Below are positions 24,806 to 34,343 of a stretch of DNA of 64,000 nt, piece by piece. Both the position numbers and the translations under genes were made by a program. The notes below the pieces were generated by a model. The model had not been told where the DNA came from, did no database searches, and worked only from the letters and a program-made list of their open reading frames with translations. Positions within the stretch are counted from its first letter, which is position 1. Each line of letters begins with the position of its first letter. Origin of the DNA: Actinorugispora endophytica (lineage in GTDB: Bacteria > Actinomycetota > Actinomycetes > Streptosporangiales > Streptosporangiaceae); the NCBI RefSeq assembly GCF_004363075.1, contig NZ_SNYN01000005.1:62001-126000 (forward strand), read 5' to 3'.

Positions 24806-25482
24806 GGAACGAGATCGAGGTGACGCGGGCCGACCTGCGGGACGACGTCGACCGGATCGCCGATCGGACGAGCCCGAGGCGGATCGCCCGGCGTCGCACC
24901 GACCAGGTCCGCCACATGGCCCGGCGCCGCGGCGACCAGGTTCGCGGCAGGGCCCACCACTGGAAGGAGCGGGTTATGGGTGCGGCTCCCGACAAGAGCA
25001 CCTTCCGCGACGCGGGCCACCGGGCCCAGGACACCGCGCACATGGTCAAGGACAACGTCAGGGACACCGCGTCCCAGGCGGGCCGGACGGTGCGGTCGGT
25101 TCCGGGGCAGGCGGCGGAGCGGACCCAGGGCAACCCCCTGGCGGCCGGGCTCATCGCGTTCGGCGCCGGCCTGCTGGCGGCGTCCGTGATCTCCGAGAGC
25201 CAGGCCGAGCGCCAGGCGGCCCGGCGGCTCAAGGACGAGTTCGGCGACGCGGTCGAACCCGTCAAGCAGTCCTTCACCGAGTCGGCGCAGCACCTCAGGG
25301 AGGGCGCGCAGGACTCCGCGCAGCGGGCCGTGGGCCAGGTCAGGGAGACCGCGGCCGAAGCGGGGCAGGCCACGCGCGAGAGCGCGCAGGACCAGGCCCG
25401 CCAGGTCTCGGAGCAGGCGCGCGAGTCGGGCCGCCAGATGGCCGACACGACGCGGTCGAACGATCCCGGCCGCAGGCCCTAG
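24781..25482 (+). CDS. DUF3618 protein
   Basis: A 233-residue protein with the DUF3618 N-terminus (PDEIRNEIEVTRADLRDDVD), a short hydrophobic segment (GNPLAAGLIAFGAGLLAASV) and a long Ala/Gln/Glu coiled-coil tail of near-repeats (REGAQDSAQRAVGQVRETAA). DUF3618 genes regularly follow YqjE-like genes. It starts inside the preceding gene, so translation is coupled. A strong bidirectional terminator follows. Confidence 0.87.
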   Translation: MGQTPDEIRNEIEVTRADLRDDVDRIADRTSPRRIARRRTDQVRHMARRRGDQVRGRAHHWKERVMGAAPDKSTFRDAGHRAQDTAHMVKDNVRDTASQAGRTVRSVPGQAAERTQGNPLAAGLIAFGAGLLAASVISESQAERQAARRLKDEFGDAVEPVKQSFTESAQHLREGAQDSAQRAVGQVRETAAEAGQATRESAQDQARQVSEQARESGRQMADTTRSNDPGRRP

Positions 25483-25494
25483 CGTCCGGAGGAG

Positions 25495-25540
25495 GACGGG
25501 CGCCGCCCGCGGAGCCCCGGTTCCGCGGGCGGCGCCCGTC
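25495..25540. terminator. Strong bidirectional terminator
   Basis: GACGGGCGCCGCCCGCGGA pairs perfectly with TCCGCGGGCGGCGCCCGTC (19-bp stem, 8-base loop). It lies between the convergent DUF3618 and spore-associated genes. Confidence 0.85.
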
Positions 25541-25548
25541 TCCGCGCG

Positions 25549-25965
25549 TCACCCGCAGTTGGTGCCGTCCTTGCCGTACCAGGTGCCGCCGTTGAAGCGG
25601 CCCGCCCAGTCGACGCAGCTGCCCGCGGCGGACAGGTACACCGGGCCGGCGTAGCTGGTGAAGTAGTCGCCCTCGTAGGCGTCCCAGTGGTTGCCCTTGG
25701 GGCTGATGGAGAGGCCGACCTCGATCAGGATCGCCGACCCGGCGGTGTTGCGCTTGGCGACGGCGCAGTTGTAGCCGTTGGAGCTGTTGTAGGTCAGGAA
25801 CACCGTTCCGGAGGAGCCGATGCTCTTGGAGTTGACGACGCTGTAGCCGGAGCCGCACTCGCCGCCGTAGGTGGCGGCGGACGCGGGAGCGGCGGTGGCC
25901 ACGCCTCCGGCCACGACGGTCCCGGCAACCAGGGCGGCGGCGGCCGCCTTCTTCAGGATCTTCAC
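25549..25965 (-). CDS. Secreted spore-associated protein (SapA-like)
   Basis: A 138-residue exported protein. The signal peptide is KILKKAAAAALVAGTVVAGG... with cleavage after ASA near residue 33. The mature part has four cysteines (GGECGSGY, NGYNCAV, AGSCVDW, GTNCG) and YTSYAGPVYLSA-like strands (FTSYAGPVYLSAAGSCVDW), the pattern of streptomycete spore-associated proteins. Function beyond association with spores is not established. The start is GTG at 25965. No ribosome-binding site is obvious. Confidence 0.82.
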   Translation of the reverse strand: MKILKKAAAAALVAGTVVAGGVATAAPASAATYGGECGSGYSVVNSKSIGSSGTVFLTYNSSNGYNCAVAKRNTAGSAILIEVGLSISPKGNHWDAYEGDYFTSYAGPVYLSAAGSCVDWAGRFNGGTWYGKDGTNCG

Positions 25966-26057
25966 GACTGTCCCCGAGCGTTCTCGCGGCACCGCCCGGT
26001 GCGGCGCACGTCGGAGACTCTTCCAGGGCCCTCTTCGGAAAAACTTCGGATCGGCTT

Positions 26058-26345
26058 CCGGGGAGCCTCCGGCGCGGGGGTGGTTCGCGTGCCGGTGCTT
26101 CGGGGGGTCTTTCGGCCTCCTGCCGTGCGGATCGCGGGGCCACGGCGGGCGGGGGCCGGGGCCGCGCCCGTGATGTCCGTTGCGTGAGGGTTCCGTTGAC
26201 GGCCTTGGGCTTTCTGCCCGTTTCGGGGCCGGGAAGGGCGGAAAGCCCGTGATCATTCCGGGTGAGAGCGGGACCGGCCCTCGAACCGCCGCGTCACGGA
26301 CATCCGGCGGGCACGCGCGGACCCCACAGGCCACTTGCCCGGTGA
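26058..26345. repeat. MITE-like repeat (M3)
   Basis: Left terminus GAGCCTCCGGCGCGGGGGTG, then GTGCCGGTGCTTCGGG, then GTTGCGTGAGGGTTCCGTTG, core GGGCTTTCTGCCC...GGGCGGAAAGCCC, and a right arm (GACCGGCCCTCGAACCGCCG, CGGACATCCGGCGG) matching the reverse complement of the left arm of the copy at 58008. The right terminus is degraded. No gene lies between 25966 and 26413. Confidence 0.8.
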
Positions 26346-26413
26346 TGTGGGCGCGGCCTCGATCCGTCCTCGCCACACCCGCCGCCGGAGGGCCGGTCGG
26401 GCAGCGGGTCCGC

Positions 26414-26650
26414 TCAGGGGCCTTCGCCGGGCGGCCCCTCCGGCGACGGGTCCGGTGGCCGCGGCGCGGCGGGGGGCGGGTCCTGCCCCTTTTCCCGGAA
26501 GACCAGCATGACCCAGGTCAGGGCCATCAGGGCGCTCAGCGCGGTGTTGGCCTCGTGGGCGTCGGCCAGCCACGAGCCGAGCAGTACGACGCCCAGCAGC
26601 GCCAGCGCCGCCCACGCGCGGTACCGCGCCATCCGACGGGAGGCGGTCAT
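26414..26650 (-). CDS. Small two-helix membrane protein
   Basis: A 78-residue protein with two hydrophobic helices (YRAWAALALLGVVLLGSWLA and ALSALMALTWVMLVF) and a Pro-rich, charged C-terminal tail. GGAGGTCCGTG precedes the ATG at 26650, which supports translation. No family recognised. The nearest neighbour is narK, transcribed in the same direction upstream but separated by a terminator. Confidence 0.65.
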   Translation of the reverse strand: MTASRRMARYRAWAALALLGVVLLGSWLADAHEANTALSALMALTWVMLVFREKGQDPPPAAPRPPDPSPEGPPGEGP

Positions 26651-26772
26651 CACGGACCTCCGCTCCTCCATCCGACGTGTCCCGCCGTCCGTCCGGAGCG
26701 CGGGAGTGCCGGGTCCCCCGGGCGGCGGCGTCGAGCCTCTGCTGCCCCGCCCGGAGGAGGCGGAAACCCGCA

Positions 26773-26806
26773 GGGTCCCGCCGCCGGAGTACCGGCGGCG
26801 GGACCC
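26773..26806 (-). terminator. narK terminator hairpin
   Basis: GGGTCCCGCCGCCGG and its exact complement around the 4-base loop AGTA, 9 bases beyond the narK stop. Confidence 0.85.
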
Positions 26807-26814
26807 GGTCCGGG

Positions 26815-28041
26815 TCAGCTCCGGGCCGCCGGGGACGCGGTGCCGACGCCGCGGAAGGCCAGGGCCGTGTAGACCGCGACGGCCAGGGCCACCGCGGCCA
26901 GCAGCGCGAACCCGATGGTGTACGCGCCGGTGGCCTGGTAGACGGCGCCCATCACCAGCGGCGGGAAGTAGCCGCCGAGGCCGCCGGCGGCGCCGACCAG
27001 GCCGGTGGCGGTGCCCACCCGGGCGGGTTCGACCACCGTGGCGACCAGCGCGAAGACGCCGCCGGTGCCGAACCCCAGCACGACCGCCATGAGGACGAAG
27101 GACACGCCGGCGGGCAGCTCGGCCGGGGGGTGGAAGGCCAGGACGACGGCCATGGCGGTGGTGCCGACGAAGGAGGCCAGGCAGACCTTCACCGGGCCGA
27201 TCCGGTCGGCCAGGATTCCGCCGACGGGGCGGGCGGCGACCGCGGCGAGGGAGAACCCGGCGGTGCGCATCCCGGCCTCGGTCTGCGCGAAGTCGTAGGC
27301 GGTCTGCAACAGGGTCGGCAGGTAGGTGGAGAACGCCACGAACCCGCCGAACGCGACCGCGTAGAGCAGCATGTTCTGCCACGTCGCCTTGAGCCTGAGC
27401 GCGTCCTTCAACCGGGGGGCGACCGGGGCGGTGTTCGGCTTCCACCCGGGCGCGTCGCGGCTGAACAGGAGCATGACCACGCCCATCGCGGCCAGGGCGG
27501 CGCACATCACCAGGTGCGTGTTGAGCAGGCCGAGCGCCTCGACCAGCCGCGGGGTCAGGAACGCCGACAGCGCGGTGCCGCCCATCCCGGCGCCGAACAC
27601 GCCGGTGGCGAAGCCGCGCCGCCGGGGCTCGTGCCAGGCGCTCACGAACGGGATGCCGACCGCGAACGACGTGCCCGCCACCCCGAGGAAGAAGCCCCAC
27701 AGCAGCAGCATCGCGAACGAGTCGCTCGACAGGCCCACCAGCGCGACCGGGATGATCGAGACGAAGCAGACGGCCGCCATCATCACCCGTCCGCCGTAGC
27801 GGTCGGTCAGGGCTCCCACCGGGATCCGGCCCAGGGAGCCGACCATCACGGGGAAGGCCACCAGGAGCGACGTCTGCGTCGGGGACAGGCCCAGCGCCTC
27901 GGTGTACGTCCTGGCCAGGGGGCCGATGAGGTTCCACGCCCAGAACGTCAGGACGAACGCGGCCGTCCCGAGAAAGAGATTTCCTCCTGCGGTCCCTCCG
28001 CGGACCGCCGGCGCGTTCGTCGCGCCCGTGCCACCGTCCAT
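26815..28041 (-). CDS. narK: Nitrate/nitrite MFS transporter
   Basis: A 408-residue, 12-helix major facilitator. Nitrate-signature glycine-rich helices are visible (AALAAMGVVMLLFSR region; FGTGGVFALVATVVEPARVG, TATGLVGAAGGLGGYFPPLV), and the first loop has GRIPVGALTDRYGGR. It imports nitrate and/or exports nitrite for the adjacent divergent narGHJI. The ATG at 28041 has GGAAGGTGGG upstream. The 178 bases to narG form a shared regulatory region. Confidence 0.9.
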   Translation of the reverse strand: MDGGTGATNAPAVRGGTAGGNLFLGTAAFVLTFWAWNLIGPLARTYTEALGLSPTQTSLLVAFPVMVGSLGRIPVGALTDRYGGRVMMAAVCFVSIIPVALVGLSSDSFAMLLLWGFFLGVAGTSFAVGIPFVSAWHEPRRRGFATGVFGAGMGGTALSAFLTPRLVEALGLLNTHLVMCAALAAMGVVMLLFSRDAPGWKPNTAPVAPRLKDALRLKATWQNMLLYAVAFGGFVAFSTYLPTLLQTAYDFAQTEAGMRTAGFSLAAVAARPVGGILADRIGPVKVCLASFVGTTAMAVVLAFHPPAELPAGVSFVLMAVVLGFGTGGVFALVATVVEPARVGTATGLVGAAGGLGGYFPPLVMGAVYQATGAYTIGFALLAAVALAVAVYTALAFRGVGTASPAARS

Positions 28042-28219
28042 TTTTCCCACCTTCCGACGAGCTCACCATAAGACAGGCCAACGGCGAACCAAATTAAACC
28101 CCGGTGTTGCGTGAGTCTGCTGGAGGGGTAATTTGTGATTGGGTGGGATTTCGGTCCCGGAAAAGTCCGCGCTGTGCTCTACCCGACAGCACAGACAGTA
28201 AACAGAGGGTTGGCTGATC

Positions 28220-31200
28220 ATGACTAAAGGCGGTGAAACCGCAGCTCAGAAGGGCAATTCCGCTGATCTTCTGCTGCGGGCGGGTGTTTATCTGACGCGT
28301 TCGAAAGCGTCAAGGGACCTTCGTACCGTCTTTAAGGACGGAGGTCGCGAAGGGGACGTGTTTTATCGGGACCGATGGAGCCACGACAAAGTCGTAAGGT
28401 CGACTCACGGTGTTAACTGCACCGGTTCGTGCTCTTGGAACGTCTATGTGAAAGACGGCATAATCACCTGGGAGACCCAGGCCACGGACTACCCCTCGGT
28501 CGGCCCCGACCGCCCCGAGTACGAGCCGCGCGGCTGCCCGCGCGGCGCGGCGTTCTCCTGGTACACCTACTCGCCCACCCGGGTCCGCTACCCCTACGGG
28601 CGCGGGGTGCTGATCGAGATGTACCGCGAGGCCAAGGCCCGCCTGGGCGACCCGGTCGCGGCGTGGGCCGAGATCACCACCGACCCGGTCAAGCGCCGCA
28701 CCTACCAGTCGGCGCGCGGCAAGGGCGGCCTGGTGCGGATCACGTGGGAGGAGGCCGTGGAGATCGCCGCGGCCGCGCACGTGCACACCATCAAGGAGTA
28801 CGGCCCCGACCGCGTCGCCGGGTTCTCGCCGATCCCCGCGATGTCGCAGGTGTCGCACGGCGTCGGGGCGCGGTTCGTGAACCTGGTCGGCGGCTCGATG
28901 CTGTCGTTCTACGACTGGTACGCCGACCTCCCCGTCGCCTCCCCGCAGGTGTTCGGCGACCAGACCGACGTGCCCGAGTCCGGGGACTGGTGGGACGCCG
29001 CCTACCTGGTGCTGTGGGGCTCCAACGTCCCGGTCACCCGCACGCCCGACGCCCACTGGATGACCGAGGCCCGTTACCGGGGCCAGAAGGTCGTCGTGGT
29101 GTCCCCCGACTACAGCGACGCGACCAAGTTCGCCGACGAGTGGCTCGCCCCGCACCCCGGCACCGACGGGGCGCTGGCCATGGCCATGGGGCACGTGATG
29201 CTCAAGGAGTACTTCGTCGACGGGCGCACCGAGAACTTCGACCGGTACGTCAAGAAGTACACCGACCTCCCCTTCCTGATCAGCCTGGACGAGCGCGGCG
29301 GCCGCTACACCCCCGGCAAGTTCCTCATGGCCGACGACCTGCCCGGAGCAGGGGACGGCGCCCCCGTGGAGAACGGGAACTGGAAGCCGGTCGTCGTCGA
29401 CGGGCGGACCGACGGGATCGTCACCCCCAACGGCACCCTCGGCCACCGCTGGGGCGAGGCGGGCAAGGGGAGGTGGAACCTCGACCTGGAGGGCGTCGAG
29501 CCGCGGCTGAGCCTGTACGGCGACGACGCGGAGACGGTCGAGGTCGAGCTGGCCCGCTTCGACTCCCCTGCGGGGGCGGGCGAGTCCCTGGTGCGCGGCG
29601 TGCCGGTGCGGCGGGTGGGCGGCAGGCTCGTCACCACCGTCTACGACCTGCTGCTCGCCCAGTACGGGGTGGGCCGCCCCGGCCTCCCCGGCACCTGGCC
29701 CACCGGCTACGACGACGCGGACGAGCCCTACACGCCGGCCTGGCAGGAGGCCGTCACCTCGGTCCCGGCCGAGCGGGCGATCCGTATCGCCCGCGAGTTC
29801 GCCGACACCGCGGACAAGACCGGCGGCCGCTCCATGATCATCCTGGGCGCCGGCGTCAACCAGTGGTTCCACGGCGACACGATGTACCGCGCGTTCTTCA
29901 CGATGCTGCTGCTCACCGGCTGCCAGGGCGTGAACGGCGGCGGCTGGGCGCACTACGTCGGCCAGGAGAAGTGCCGCACCCAGACGGGCTGGGCGACGTT
30001 CGCCTCGGCCATGGACTGGTGCCGCCCGCCGCGCTTCATGGCGGGGACCCCCTACTGGTACCTGCACACCGACCAGTGGCGCTACGACACCTACGACGCC
30101 GACGCGCTCACCGCGCCGACCGGCCCCGGCCGCCTCGCGGGCAAGCACACCGCCGACATGGTGGCGGCCTCGGCGCGCATGGGCTGGATGCCGTCGTACC
30201 CGACCTTCGACCGCAACCCGCTCGACCTCGTCGAGGAGGCGAGGGCCGCCGGGCAGAAGACCGCCGACTACGTCGCCGAGCGGCTCGCGTCGGGGGAGAT
30301 CCGCTTCGCCGCCGAGGACCCCGACGACCCCCGCAACTGGCCGCGCGTGCTCACCGTGTGGCGGTCCAACCTGTTCGGCTCCTCGGCCAAGGGCAGCGAG
30401 TACTTCCACCGCCACCTGCTGGGCGCCCAGTCCGGCGTGCAGGGGGAGCAGGCCGCGCCCGAGCACCGGCCCACCGAGGTCGTGTGGCGCGAGGAGGCCC
30501 CCGAGGGCAAGCTCGACCTGCTGCTGTCGATCGACTTCCGGATGACCAGCACCACGCTGCTGTCCGACATCGTGTTCCCGGCCGCCACCTGGTACGAGAA
30601 GCACGACCTGTCGACCACCGACATGCACCCGTTCGTGCACGCCTTCACCCCGGCCATCGACCCGCCGTGGCAGGCGCGCAGCGACTTCGACGCCTTCCAC
30701 GCCCTCGCGCGGCGGTTCAGCGAACTGGCGGCCACGCACCTGGGCACGGTCACCGACCTGGTCGCCGCGCCGCACCAGCACGACACGCCGGGCGAGCTCG
30801 CCCAGCCGGGCGGCGGCGTCCCCGACTGGAAGGCCCTGGGCGAGGTCCCGGTCCCGGGCGTGACCATGCCCAACCTGATCGAGGTCGAGCGCGACTACGC
30901 GGCCGTCGCCGAGCAGATGAGGGCGGTCGGCCCGCTCGCGGTGGAGAAGAAGCTGCCGGTCAAGGGGGTCACGTTCACCCCCGACGAGGAGATGGAGTGG
31001 CTGGCCCGGCGCAACGGCACCGCGCGCGGCGGCGTCGCCGACGGCCGCCCCCTGATCGACACCGACATCAAGGCGTGCGAGATGATCCTCGCGCTGTCGG
31101 GCACCAGCAACGGGCGGCTGGCCGCGCAGGGCTTCGAGCTGCTGGCCGAGCGGACCGGCACCGACATGGACGAGCTCATCCACGGCGGGCACGAGCGGCG

Positions 31201-31924
31201 CGTGGTGTTCAAGGACACCCAGACCCGGCCCACCCCCGTCGGCGCGAGCCCCGAGTGGTCCGGCAAGGAGGCGCCCGAACGGCGCTACTCCCCGTTCACC
31301 ATCAACCTGGAGCACGACAAGCCCTGGCACACGCTCACCGGCCGCCAGCACTTCTACCTCGACCACGACTGGATGCACGAGTTCGGGGAGTCGCTGCCGG
31401 TGTACCGGCCGCCGCTGAACATCCAGAAGCTGTTCGGCGAGCCCGCGTTCGGCCCGACGGGCGAGCGGGAGGTGACGGTGCGCTACCTCACCCCGCACTC
31501 CAAGTGGTCCATCCACTCCGAGTACCAGGACAACCTGCTGATGCTCACCCTCTCGCGGGGCGGCCCCGCGATCTGGATGAGCCCGAGCGACGCCGAGGTG
31601 ATCGGGGCGCGCGACAACGACTGGGTCGAGGCGGTCAACCGCAACGGCGTGGTCGCGGCGCGCCTCATCGTCTCCCACCGGATGCCCGCCGGGACGGTGT
31701 ACATGTACCACGCCCAGGAGCGCGTGATCGCCGTCCCCAAGACGGAGACGACGGGCAAGCGCGGCGGCATCCACAACTCGCTGACCCGCGTGCTGGTCAA
31801 GCCGACGCACCTGATCGGCGGCTACGCCCAGTTCGCCTACGCGTTCAACTACATCGGCCCCACGGGCAACCAGCGCGACGAGGTCACGGTCGTGCGCAAG
31901 CGACAGGCGGAGGTGACGTACTGA
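28220..31924 (+). CDS. narG: Respiratory nitrate reductase alpha subunit
   Basis: A 1234-residue molybdenum bis-MGD catalytic subunit, full family length, reducing nitrate to nitrite on the cytoplasmic face. The N-terminal [4Fe-4S] site reads HGVNCTGSCSW with a later Cys in EPRGCPRGA; SFYDWYADLP holds the Mo-ligand Asp region. The first 86 codons (28220-28477) use many A/T-ending codons (AAA, TAT, GTT, CTT), then usage switches sharply to GC-ending codons. The ATG follows GAGGGTTGGC. narH overlaps by one base, forming narGHJI with narK divergent. Confidence 0.96.
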   Translation: MTKGGETAAQKGNSADLLLRAGVYLTRSKASRDLRTVFKDGGREGDVFYRDRWSHDKVVRSTHGVNCTGSCSWNVYVKDGIITWETQATDYPSVGPDRPEYEPRGCPRGAAFSWYTYSPTRVRYPYGRGVLIEMYREAKARLGDPVAAWAEITTDPVKRRTYQSARGKGGLVRITWEEAVEIAAAAHVHTIKEYGPDRVAGFSPIPAMSQVSHGVGARFVNLVGGSMLSFYDWYADLPVASPQVFGDQTDVPESGDWWDAAYLVLWGSNVPVTRTPDAHWMTEARYRGQKVVVVSPDYSDATKFADEWLAPHPGTDGALAMAMGHVMLKEYFVDGRTENFDRYVKKYTDLPFLISLDERGGRYTPGKFLMADDLPGAGDGAPVENGNWKPVVVDGRTDGIVTPNGTLGHRWGEAGKGRWNLDLEGVEPRLSLYGDDAETVEVELARFDSPAGAGESLVRGVPVRRVGGRLVTTVYDLLLAQYGVGRPGLPGTWPTGYDDADEPYTPAWQEAVTSVPAERAIRIAREFADTADKTGGRSMIILGAGVNQWFHGDTMYRAFFTMLLLTGCQGVNGGGWAHYVGQEKCRTQTGWATFASAMDWCRPPRFMAGTPYWYLHTDQWRYDTYDADALTAPTGPGRLAGKHTADMVAASARMGWMPSYPTFDRNPLDLVEEARAAGQKTADYVAERLASGEIRFAAEDPDDPRNWPRVLTVWRSNLFGSSAKGSEYFHRHLLGAQSGVQGEQAAPEHRPTEVVWREEAPEGKLDLLLSIDFRMTSTTLLSDIVFPAATWYEKHDLSTTDMHPFVHAFTPAIDPPWQARSDFDAFHALARRFSELAATHLGTVTDLVAAPHQHDTPGELAQPGGGVPDWKALGEVPVPGVTMPNLIEVERDYAAVAEQMRAVGPLAVEKKLPVKGVTFTPDEEMEWLARRNGTARGGVADGRPLIDTDIKACEMILALSGTSNGRLAAQGFELLAERTGTDMDELIHGGHERRVVFKDTQTRPTPVGASPEWSGKEAPERRYSPFTINLEHDKPWHTLTGRQHFYLDHDWMHEFGESLPVYRPPLNIQKLFGEPAFGPTGEREVTVRYLTPHSKWSIHSEYQDNLLMLTLSRGGPAIWMSPSDAEVIGARDNDWVEAVNRNGVVAARLIVSHRMPAGTVYMYHAQERVIAVPKTETTGKRGGIHNSLTRVLVKPTHLIGGYAQFAYAFNYIGPTGNQRDEVTVVRKRQAEVTY

Positions 31925-33642
31925 TGGCGACCCCATCGGCGTCCGGGCGGCGCATCGGCAAGGTCATGGCCCAGGTCGCCATGGTGATGAACCTCGACAA
32001 GTGCATCGGGTGCCACACCTGCTCGGTGACCTGCAAGCAGGCGTGGACCAACCGCAGCGGCATGGAGTACGTCTGGTTCAACAACGTGGAGACCCGTCCC
32101 GGCCAGGGCTACCCGCGCCGCTACGAGGACCAGGAGAAGTGGGAGGGCGGCTGGGTCCGCACCCCCGGCGGGAAGTTGAAGCTGAAGGCGGGCGGGCGGC
32201 TCAAGAAGCTCGCCACGATCTTCGCCAACCCCAAGATGCCCGCCATCCAGGACTACTACGAGCCCTGGACCTACGACTACGAGAACCTGATCAAGGCGCC
32301 GCTGAGCGACGACATGCCGGTCGCCCGGCCCCGGTCGCTGATCAGCGGCGAGCCGATGAACGTCACGTGGAGCGCGAACTGGGACGACGACCTCGGCGGC
32401 GGCGAGGAGCTGGGCAGGCAGGACCCGATCGTGCAGAAGCTCGGCGAGCAGGTGAGGTTCTCCTTCGAGGAGACCTTCATGTTCTACCTGCCGAGGATCT
32501 GCGAGCACTGCCTCAACCCCTCGTGCGTGGCGAGCTGCCCCAGCGGCGCGATGTACAAGCGCGCCGAGGACGGCATCGTGCTGGTCGACCAGGACAAGTG
32601 CCGGGGCTGGCGCATGTGCGTCACCGGCTGCCCGTACAAGAAGGTCTACTTCAACCACAAGACCGGCAAGGCCGAGAAGTGCACGCTGTGCTACCCGCGC
32701 ATCGAGGTCGGCATGCCGACGGTGTGCTCGGAGACCTGCGTGGGCAGGCTGCGCTACCTCGGCGTCATCCTGTACGACGTGGACCGGGTGGGCGAGGCCG
32801 CCACCGTGGAGGACGAGCACGACCTGTACCCCGCGCAGCTGGACGTGTTCCTCGACCCGAACGACCCCGAGGTGCAGGAGGCGGCCCGGCGCGACGGCAT
32901 CCCGGACCGCTGGATCGACTCGGCCAAGCGCTCCCCGGTCTACGCCCTGGCCAAGAAGTACAAGGTCGCGCTGCCGCTGCACCCCGAATACCGCACGATG
33001 CCGATGGTCTGGTACATCCCGCCGCTGTCCCCGGTGGTGGACACCCTCACCAAGACGGGGCACGACGGCGAGGACGCGGGGAACCTGTTCGGCGCGATCG
33101 ACGCGCTGCGCATCCCCGTCGAGTACCTGGCCGAGCTGTTCACGGCCGGGGACACCGCGCCGGTGGACTCCGTGCTCAGGAAGCTGGCGGCGATGCGCTC
33201 GTACATGCGCCGGATCAACCTCGGCGAGGAGCGCGACGAGTCCCTGGCCGAGGCCGTGGGGATGAGCGGGACCGACATCGAGGACATGTACCGGCTCCTG
33301 GCGATCGCCAAGTACGACGAGCGCTACGTCATCCCCACCGCCTACGGGGTGGACGACGCCGATCGCGGCGTGATCGAGGAGATCGGGTGCAGCCTCGACT
33401 TCGAGGGCGGCCCGGGCATGGGCGGGATGGGCGGCCCGGTGCCGTTCGGCGAGGCGTCCGGCCGCCCCGACGCCGCGAGCGTGGAGACCTTCCACGCCCT
33501 CAAGACGCGGCAGACCAGCGACGGGCGCAGCGACCTGAAGGGCAGGGTCAACCTCCTGAACTGGGACGGGAACGGGAAGCCCGACGGTCTGTTCCCTCCG
33601 TCCGACAACGGGGCCGCCCCCGACGAGAAGGAGAAGCCGTGA
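31924..33642 (+). CDS. narH: Nitrate reductase beta subunit (iron-sulfur)
   Basis: A 572-residue electron-transfer subunit. Cysteine clusters: CIGCHTCSVTCKQAW, CEHCLNPSCVASCPSGA, CRGWRMCVTGCPYKK and CTLCYPR...CSETC. The Trp in place of one cluster Cys (CRGWRMC) is the NarH hallmark giving a [3Fe-4S] centre. It shuttles electrons from NarI haems to NarG. The ATG at 31924 overlaps the narG stop (TGATG); MAQVAM at 31966 is a possible alternative start. Confidence 0.96.
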   Translation: MATPSASGRRIGKVMAQVAMVMNLDKCIGCHTCSVTCKQAWTNRSGMEYVWFNNVETRPGQGYPRRYEDQEKWEGGWVRTPGGKLKLKAGGRLKKLATIFANPKMPAIQDYYEPWTYDYENLIKAPLSDDMPVARPRSLISGEPMNVTWSANWDDDLGGGEELGRQDPIVQKLGEQVRFSFEETFMFYLPRICEHCLNPSCVASCPSGAMYKRAEDGIVLVDQDKCRGWRMCVTGCPYKKVYFNHKTGKAEKCTLCYPRIEVGMPTVCSETCVGRLRYLGVILYDVDRVGEAATVEDEHDLYPAQLDVFLDPNDPEVQEAARRDGIPDRWIDSAKRSPVYALAKKYKVALPLHPEYRTMPMVWYIPPLSPVVDTLTKTGHDGEDAGNLFGAIDALRIPVEYLAELFTAGDTAPVDSVLRKLAAMRSYMRRINLGEERDESLAEAVGMSGTDIEDMYRLLAIAKYDERYVIPTAYGVDDADRGVIEEIGCSLDFEGGPGMGGMGGPVPFGEASGRPDAASVETFHALKTRQTSDGRSDLKGRVNLLNWDGNGKPDGLFPPSDNGAAPDEKEKP

Positions 33643-34343
33643 GACTCCGCAGACGCGCGTCCCGCGCCGAGGACAGCGGGCCGGACCCGCGCACGCGGGC
33701 CGTCCTGCGCCGCGCGGCCTCGCTGCTGATCGGCTACCCGGACGCCCGGTTCTACGAGCACCTGCCGATCGTCCGGCAGGCGCTGGCCGACCTGCCCGAA
33801 AGCGGGCCCCGCGACGCGCTGCTCGCCTTCTGCGCGCACGCGGAGGCCGAGCCCGCCCTCGACCTCGGCGCGCACTACGTCCACACGTTCGACACGCGCC
33901 GCCGCCGGGCGCTGCACATGACCTACTACACCGACGGCGACACCCGGCGGCGCGGCCACGCGCTCGCCCGGGTCAAGGAGATCTACGCCGGGTGCGGCTG
34001 GGAGCTCGACCCGGGCGAGCTCCCCGACCACCTCGCGGTGGTCCTGGAGTTCGCGGCCATCGGCGACGCCGAGTGGGGCGAGGCGCTGCTGGTCCGGTTC
34101 CAGCCGGGGCTGGAGCTCCTGCGGGCCGGGCTGCACGAGACCGGCACCCCGTACGCGGACGTGCTCGACGCGATCGGCGACACGCTGCCGCCGCCCGGCA
34201 AGGAGGAGCGGGAGGCCGCGCTGCGCCTGGCCGAGCTGGGGCCGCCCGCCGAGGACGTGGGACTCGACGCGTACGGAAAGCCGGTCGACCTGGGCATGCC
34301 CGGAGTGGGCGCGCCCGCCGCGACAGCGGGAGGACGGAGATGA
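33639..34343 (+). CDS. narJ: Nitrate reductase molybdenum cofactor assembly chaperone
   Basis: A 234-residue all-helical chaperone of the NarJ/TorD group that holds apo-NarGH while the molybdenum cofactor is inserted. Typical motifs are AASLLIGYPDARFYEHLPIV, HYVHTFDTRRRRALHMTYYT and PDHLAVVLEFAAIGD. It begins at GTG 33639, overlapping narH by 4 bases after a GAGAAGGAGAAG site, and overlaps narI by 4 bases. It should not be part of the final enzyme. Confidence 0.94.
   Translation: MRLRRRASRAEDSGPDPRTRAVLRRAASLLIGYPDARFYEHLPIVRQALADLPESGPRDALLAFCAHAEAEPALDLGAHYVHTFDTRRRRALHMTYYTDGDTRRRGHALARVKEIYAGCGWELDPGELPDHLAVVLEFAAIGDAEWGEALLVRFQPGLELLRAGLHETGTPYADVLDAIGDTLPPPGKEEREAALRLAELGPPAEDVGLDAYGKPVDLGMPGVGAPAATAGGRR

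Noticed and set aside
26180-26280. Recurrent peptide frame DGLGLSARFGAGKGGKPVII seen in several repeat copies
   Set aside because: It is the translation of the repeat core palindrome. Starts and frames are not conserved between copies and differ by orientation.
28310-31936. A 1208-residue frame antisense to narG
   Set aside because: Shadow of a highly biased gene; no motif, and NarG is full length on the plus strand.
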